Positions 59,301 to 64,000 of a stretch of 64,000 bases of DNA are shown here, in pieces. The position numbers and the translations under genes were made by a program. The DNA is from Anisakis pegreffii (taxonomy: Eukaryota > Nematoda > Chromadorea > Rhabditida > Anisakidae), in assembly GCA_035041965.1 (NCBI GenBank), contig JAPYMA010000072.1, positions 1 to 64,000 of the forward strand. Reading direction: 5' to 3'. The first letter of the stretch is position 1. Each line of letters begins with the position of its first letter. Below the pieces are notes generated by a model. It ran no database searches. It had not been told where the DNA came from and saw only the letters and a list, made by a program, of their open reading frames with translations.

Positions 59301-60913
59301 AATTCCAAAAATTTTTGCGCTCTTTTGACTACAAAGATTGATGAGTGGATGAGATGATCAGGTGATCAAGTCATGCGGCAAATGCAAAAACTTTCTAAAC
59401 AGGAGCAAATCTTCTTAATCGTATAGTAGATTTGAAACTGACGCAATTGCAATAAAAAATGTCAGGTGATTAATGTGAATAATAAACATAAGAAAGGTAC
59501 GATCAAAAGGTAATAATCGAAAGGCACCAATAACAAAAAATACTAATCAAAACAATACCCGTTGTAATCGATTTATTAGGTTGAAATATTGATAACTGCT
59601 TCAAGAAAGGAATGATTCGATACTGTTTGTTACACAAGCAAATAACCATATCGGCTCACCTTGTAACAAACAATGTTATGGAAGTTGATTCCACTCCGCT
59701 GCAATAAAACGATGGAAATTATTTCTCATCGGGTCACGTTGGAAAACGAAATGAAATCGCTTTCATCCGAGTCAAAATTGATTATGCACCGTAATTATAC
59801 ACTTTCGATTCACTTGTTCAGTGCACTTTCGAACCGATTGTTCGTTTCACTCACGCAAATTCACTCTCAAGAGCCCATTCCATGCAATTTTTCAATCGAA
59901 TCACCCAAATAATTCACCGCTTATATTGTGATTGAAATAGTTGTGAAACTCGCTGAATTGCCAACTTATTACATTCTCTTTGAGTGACCTAAAAATACCT
60001 GTCAAAAGTGTTCTTGGTCCTTGTCTTTTCTTCGAGATTTTCATCTTGCCTCTGTTTTCACATGAAATTACTGCTGCCATGTATTTTGAGATCTTCTAGA
60101 CAAATTCTAGGTTTAAGTGATAGGATATGACCAAGAAAACACGTTCAGATAGAGTTCACACCTTCGAGATGCTTTATTGCATGTAGAAAGCGATGAGGTT
60201 GCTCTCTATGGTGTACTGAAGACAGTCAATCCTTTTGATGAATTCGTCGTTTGAATTTGTCTCAGTGTAACTAAACTCTTACACCCGCAACTGCTCTAGA
60301 CCAGCGGAAGCGGACGTAACGGATCATTTTCATAGTCATACCATAAATTATCACTATATCGTATCAAACAAATGGGAAAAGTATTTTATGAAATGTGAAA
60401 TTCGCTCGGCGAAAATCGATCAAAGCGTTTTTGTGGCAGTTCGATGACATTGTTGATGCAACTGTAATTATTCATTAATTGCGGAATTCAACACCGTTAG
60501 TATAGAAACATTTCACACGAGCCAAAAAGTTCATATTGGATACAGTTTATGACAGTCGCATTGATATTTTGTGACGTTTGTTATTTGTTGCTGTTCGTTT
60601 CACTGCTCAAAGCTCATGTTTCCCTATACGAACGACTGAGAAATTCTTGTTTCGAATTTCTTCTGAAAATTTAAGTCGGCTCAGATTAATCGAATTTTCA
60701 ACTACTTGAACCATCTCACTGAATATGTCTTTAAAAGATTCGATTCATGCTCACGATCATTGTCCATATACATTTGAGGTTCCAAAATTTGCGCAAAAAC
60801 GTGCGAGAGTTCTTGATGAATATACTGCTGATAGGGAATCTGCTTCTCTGAATAGCCGGAAATACTTGGCTGGAGCGTCTGGTCTCGGATGTTGTTCTAG
60901 AAAATCAGAATAA
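53345..60913 (+). CDS. Unidentified Ser/Pro-rich protein, N-terminal exons
   Basis: Exon 1 (53345-53392) reads MAIPITGSIRTNPFVQ and ends at a good donor (GTAAAA) at phase 0. Exon 2 (55517-55958) enters at phase 0 after GTTTTCAG and is open for 147 codons. It contains 24-residue repeats with the core TFSPQAVLTADSNATAYSLK, rich in S/T-P sites. It leaves at phase 1. After a 4.8-kb intron an open segment (60738-60913) enters at phase 1 after TTTAAAAG and reads PYTFEVPKFAQKRARVLDEY; an ATG at 60725 could instead start a separate transcript. The exit of this exon is unresolved: candidate donors are near 60779, 60809 and 60882, otherwise TAA at 60911-60913. No family is recognised. Composition suggests a disordered scaffold. 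It is probably one gene with the exons at 61422-63843. Confidence 0.5.
55579..55885. repeat. 72-bp in-frame tandem repeat within exon 2
   Basis: Units at 55719-55790 and 55791-55862 are identical over all 72 bases. 55647-55718 and about 55579-55646 are diverged older units, and 55863-55885 is a partial one. The period is 24 codons, so unit gain or loss keeps frame. The identity of the two central units indicates a recent duplication, or an assembly effect. Confidence 0.95.
55959..60737. other. Long intron or intergenic stretch without recognised content
   Basis: Open frames of 60-85 codons occur but none is protein-like with splice signals. I treat it as an intron of the gene starting at 53345, based on the phase match of its flanking exons. 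Confidence 0.4.
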
Positions 60914-61036
60914 GGCGTAGTGAACGTTTCTGCTGCAAATTTTTTGATGAAACTTTTTCATCACTATTTACTAGGATTCCTTCCTATGTTTGTGCTTGAT
61001 CAAAACATTAATATTTCCATGGATACACGCGCAATC

Positions 61037-61245
61037 TGCCTGAAGACGTTTTGCCTAAGGACAGTTTGCCTAAAGACACGTTGCCTAACGAACAGCTCGC
61101 CTAACGAACAGTTTGCCTATTAGGCAAAATATCCATTAAAAACTATCCGTTAGGTAAACTGCCAATTAGGCGAACTGTCCGTTAGGCAATGTGTTTTTAG
61201 GCAAAAAGTCCTTAAACAAAACGTCTTTAGGCAAATTATCCGGTT
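61037..61245. repeat. Double-headed array of 15-16 bp TTGCCTAA-type units
   Basis: On the left, five full units of the form TTGCCTAA(A/C)GA(A/C)AG repeat every 15-16 bases (about 61037-61112), ending in a partial unit TTGCCTA (61113-61119). From 61121 the same unit runs as its reverse complement (CTGTCCGTTAGGCAAA-type) for about eight units to 61245. The centre is an exact palindrome, TTTGCCTA-T-TAGGCAAA (61112-61128). The whole block forms a long imperfect inverted repeat. Confidence 0.92.
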
Positions 61246-61421
61246 ACGGTTTCCATGGAATTGCTGCAACTGATTGCTTAACGTGCGTTTCGTTGAACAA
61301 TCTCAGCGTTCTTTTCCATTTGTTCGCATTTCCTCAACAATTCTCAGCCATCGTCGAATACTGATGTGCAATTGATTGCAGTATATCGAAATTAATCAGC
61401 AATCTTTCACTGTCTCTCTAA

Positions 61422-63843
61422 TTGATGTGGCTTATCAATGGTGCCAGACAAACTTCTACAAGGTATTCTGGCACAAAAACGTCCCACTGTAACTGCTGTC
61501 TATTCGACGACTACGTCCATCATGATGCAAGCGTTGTTTTGCGACGATTCACTCAGTTCGAATCGCTCAAGCCAAAAGCAATACACCAACAGATGAAACG
61601 CTGCCAAACGCAAACGAAAACTCGTCCGAGTGTCTTGGATCATTGTTGGTCGTCAACAAACTGCGCAACAACTGAAGAAGCCAACGGTGACGAGATGAAT
61701 CGAAAACCCTTAGCAACGAACATCGTTGTTAATCGAACTGAATGCCGAACAGGTGGTGCTCAGAACGAATCGCATTCAGTTGAAAGCCGCCCTCAATGCA
61801 GCATCGCGGAAAGAGCGTTCAAAAAACGAACGAAAAACAGTGTCGATGAAGAGCTTTTAATGTCTGAACGAAAATATCTGCAGCAATATTGTGTATCGCC
61901 AAAGAATCAACGACATTCTCCACGAGTCATCGTAAAAAAATCCAAAGCTTCGAAACATCCAATCAAATCTGTGCAATTTTCTGTTATAAAGAAATGTGCG
62001 ACTGGAAAGAATTCACCGTCACCAAAACTTGAGCAACGGCGAAAGAAATTTATGCGTGCAAATTGGGATCAGTCAAGTCAGGAGTATTGTACCGAGGAGT
62101 ATTCGTATCGAAGAAGCGATCAAGTCATTTTTGAGAGTGATGTTCTCAGTGACCCAAGTTTTTGTCCTCTAATTATCCACTCGCCAAAACCTTTCAGGGT
62201 TACTCCAAACACTCATAAGCATGAACGAATGTTCCGGTCGCAAGGTTCACACATTATTGGAATCAAACATCTTTTTTAACGGCAACATAAATAATTACCT
62301 TATAATGTTGTTTCTTGAATATTTTAGGTGAATGCCCTGATTTTGAGCATCATAAGCTGCAAACAAATCATTTCAGACGACTAAAAGCATTCAGTTGATG
62401 TTTTGTGATCAGCACTAATCTCATAATCGAACAGAAACAGTGAAAAAAGCAGTAATTGAAATACTAGGTCTGAGTATTGTGTTGATGAAAAAGAAGGATT
62501 CATTGTAGAGATCACCTATGGACCAGGCATTGTGCAAAAGTTACGAGATAAATTCGCTGAAATGTCGAATATCGCAACGCAGAATGTTCGTATTTCTCCG
62601 CATTCAAAGAGAAAACGATTTCCATCAGCAGACGATATTCTATCTGACGAAACCGAAAACCGTGATCAAACACCCTATCGGTCAGTCAAATGATGCATTT
62701 TACTCGCTCGAGTTTCAATAACACTCTTCTAACCATTAAAAGAATTCATTTTGATATAACCATAAATATTCCAAATATTAAATTTTAGTAAATTTGCTCA
62801 CATTGACTTCAGTCTGTGTATAATATCGCAAAGTGAAACAATAAAATTGTTTTTAGGCCTGAAAATTATTTGTTGAAAAACTCTGCAAACAAGTCAGTCT
62901 CTGAAACGTCAGTTGAAGCAAGCAGTAGTCCAAAAGTTGAAAAGGTAAGCTGATTGATTATCATTATTGATTCATGCATGCTTACGCAGTCCCACCAGCA
63001 TTGAAATTTCTCATATATTTTACCGAAGAAGTTATTCTTCTGATTGAATTTCTCAAATTACTCCATTAATGTTTTTGGAATCACAGAAAATCTTCAAGAA
63101 TTGCCAGAAAGTTCTCATTCTTGCTTCTTAAGAATCCATGTAAAAATCAACTGAACTCTTTTTTAAAGGGTGAGCAGTCAAAAAAATTCGTGGTCGAATC
63201 GATGCAGCACCGAAGTGATGCCATATACGATGACAGCAAATCGCTGCCAGCACAGTTTCCAGCTGCTCACTACACTGCCCATGAGGAACCTCCACCTCGG
63301 GTTCAAATAAGTTCACTAAGGGAGAAATTCGAAGTTATTAGTCAACAGACTAAGCCAGCTTCTACCACAAAATCTGTATGAATTCATAATCATTTCTAAA
63401 ATCATTGTCACATTTCCATTCTATCAATTATTCTTCACTGCGTTTTCATTCGAAATTGCATTACTTCATCGGAAAAGAAAAATAACATCAAAGTGATTGA
63501 TACTTTTGTTGATCGTAAAGTTAAATCGAAATTTTACAATGATCACTGAATTCAGACTGCAATCTGGAATCGCACAACGCGTTCTTATTCAACACCTCCC
63601 CACACATACGAATCGGATGAACCAGAATTCATCCGTGTGCAGCGAAGAATAAGAAGCCAGAGTCGAGACCAAGTTCTTGCAGATATTACTCCATCAGACG
63701 GTTCATATCGTAATCGCTTCATCAGACCCGCATTCCTAGCGGTCAAAAAAGAGCAAAGTAAAAAAATTCGAAACTCCATTCGATTAGTTTTTGAGTGTCT
63801 TAGACAACTTTTCTCTCTGGAAATGAGCACTGTCGTGAACTAA
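61422..63843 (+). CDS. Unidentified Lys/Ser-rich protein, C-terminal exons
   Basis: Exons: within 61422-62244 (entry uncertain; CACTCAG acceptor ending 61556 is a good candidate, or ATG at 61425 starts a transcript), 62509-62680, 62857-62944, 63169-63375, 63556-63843. Phases 1, 0/2 and 0 match at each of the last four junctions, and the frame ends at TAA 63841-63843. The large first exon (up to 274 codons) is basic and disordered. It includes KSVQF, which fits the protein phosphatase 1 docking pattern [RK]x(0,1)VxF. The next exon carries YGPGIVQKLRDKFAEMS and then a basic patch PHSKRKRFPS. The 63169 exon carries the related SSLREKFEVISQ. These paired LR.KF segments look like short linear or helical motifs. 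No family is recognised; an actin- or phosphatase-associated scaffold is a guess. A further exon may begin near 63962, at the window edge. Confidence 0.6.
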
Positions 63844-64000
63844 GAATCTTGCCTGAAACCCATGTGAAAGGCAACTACTGATCATAACTACACGCTGTAT
63901 CTCCGTTAGTCCAATAAAGTAGTGGCTTCACCATCATGGTTCAATAGGTTTATCCATTCGCAGTACTACTATCTCTTTCACATACGTATCAAACCGTTTG

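Overview
This is eukaryotic, animal-type DNA: roughly two-thirds A+T, no operons, and genes cut into short exons by introns with GT donors and T-rich ...TTTCAG/TTTAG acceptors. Protein matches are to animal families (RCC1-BTB protein, WDR70, FAD synthase). Gene compactness, splice sites and base composition suggest a nematode with moderate to long introns, possibly a clade III (spirurian/ascarid-like) worm. That placement is inference; no rRNA, mitochondrial or spliced-leader marker is present.

Layout. 1-20.9 kb is mostly non-coding: a diverged repeat pair (0.02/0.42 kb), a 33-bp tandem repeat (1.05 kb), a duplicated block with a perfect hairpin (10.3-11.0 kb), another hairpin (12.5 kb), and a few unidentified exon-like pieces (6.66-6.92, 7.67 and 8.25-8.42 kb). 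20.97-26.67 kb (+) holds a complete 13-exon RCC1-BTB gene (RCBTB1/2 type, about 553 aa). 28.58-34.36 kb (-) holds a complete 16-exon WDR70 gene (about 708 aa), convergent with it. 34.84-37.34 kb (+) holds a complete 6-exon FAD synthase gene (about 264 aa), divergent from WDR70 across 481 bp. 37.3-53.3 kb is largely gene-free, with a dispersed repeat pair (37.95/40.88 kb), a perfect 33-bp hairpin (41.53 kb), two weak open frames and a polypyrimidine/G-rich tract (52.7 kb). 53.35-63.84 kb (+) holds one, or two adjacent, unidentified Ser/Thr/Lys-rich genes with a 72-bp coding repeat and a long intron that contains a double-headed array of 15-16 bp repeats.

The recognised genes are housekeeping or cell-biology functions: an RCC1/BTB adaptor (ubiquitin/chromatin-type scaffold), a WD40 protein linked to DNA damage response and early development, and the last step of flavin cofactor synthesis. 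They share no pathway. No mobile-element coding region, CRISPR array, rRNA or tRNA gene was recognised. Exon boundaries were derived by hand from splice signals, reading phase and family alignment from memory; in the three named genes all phases close without a frame error.
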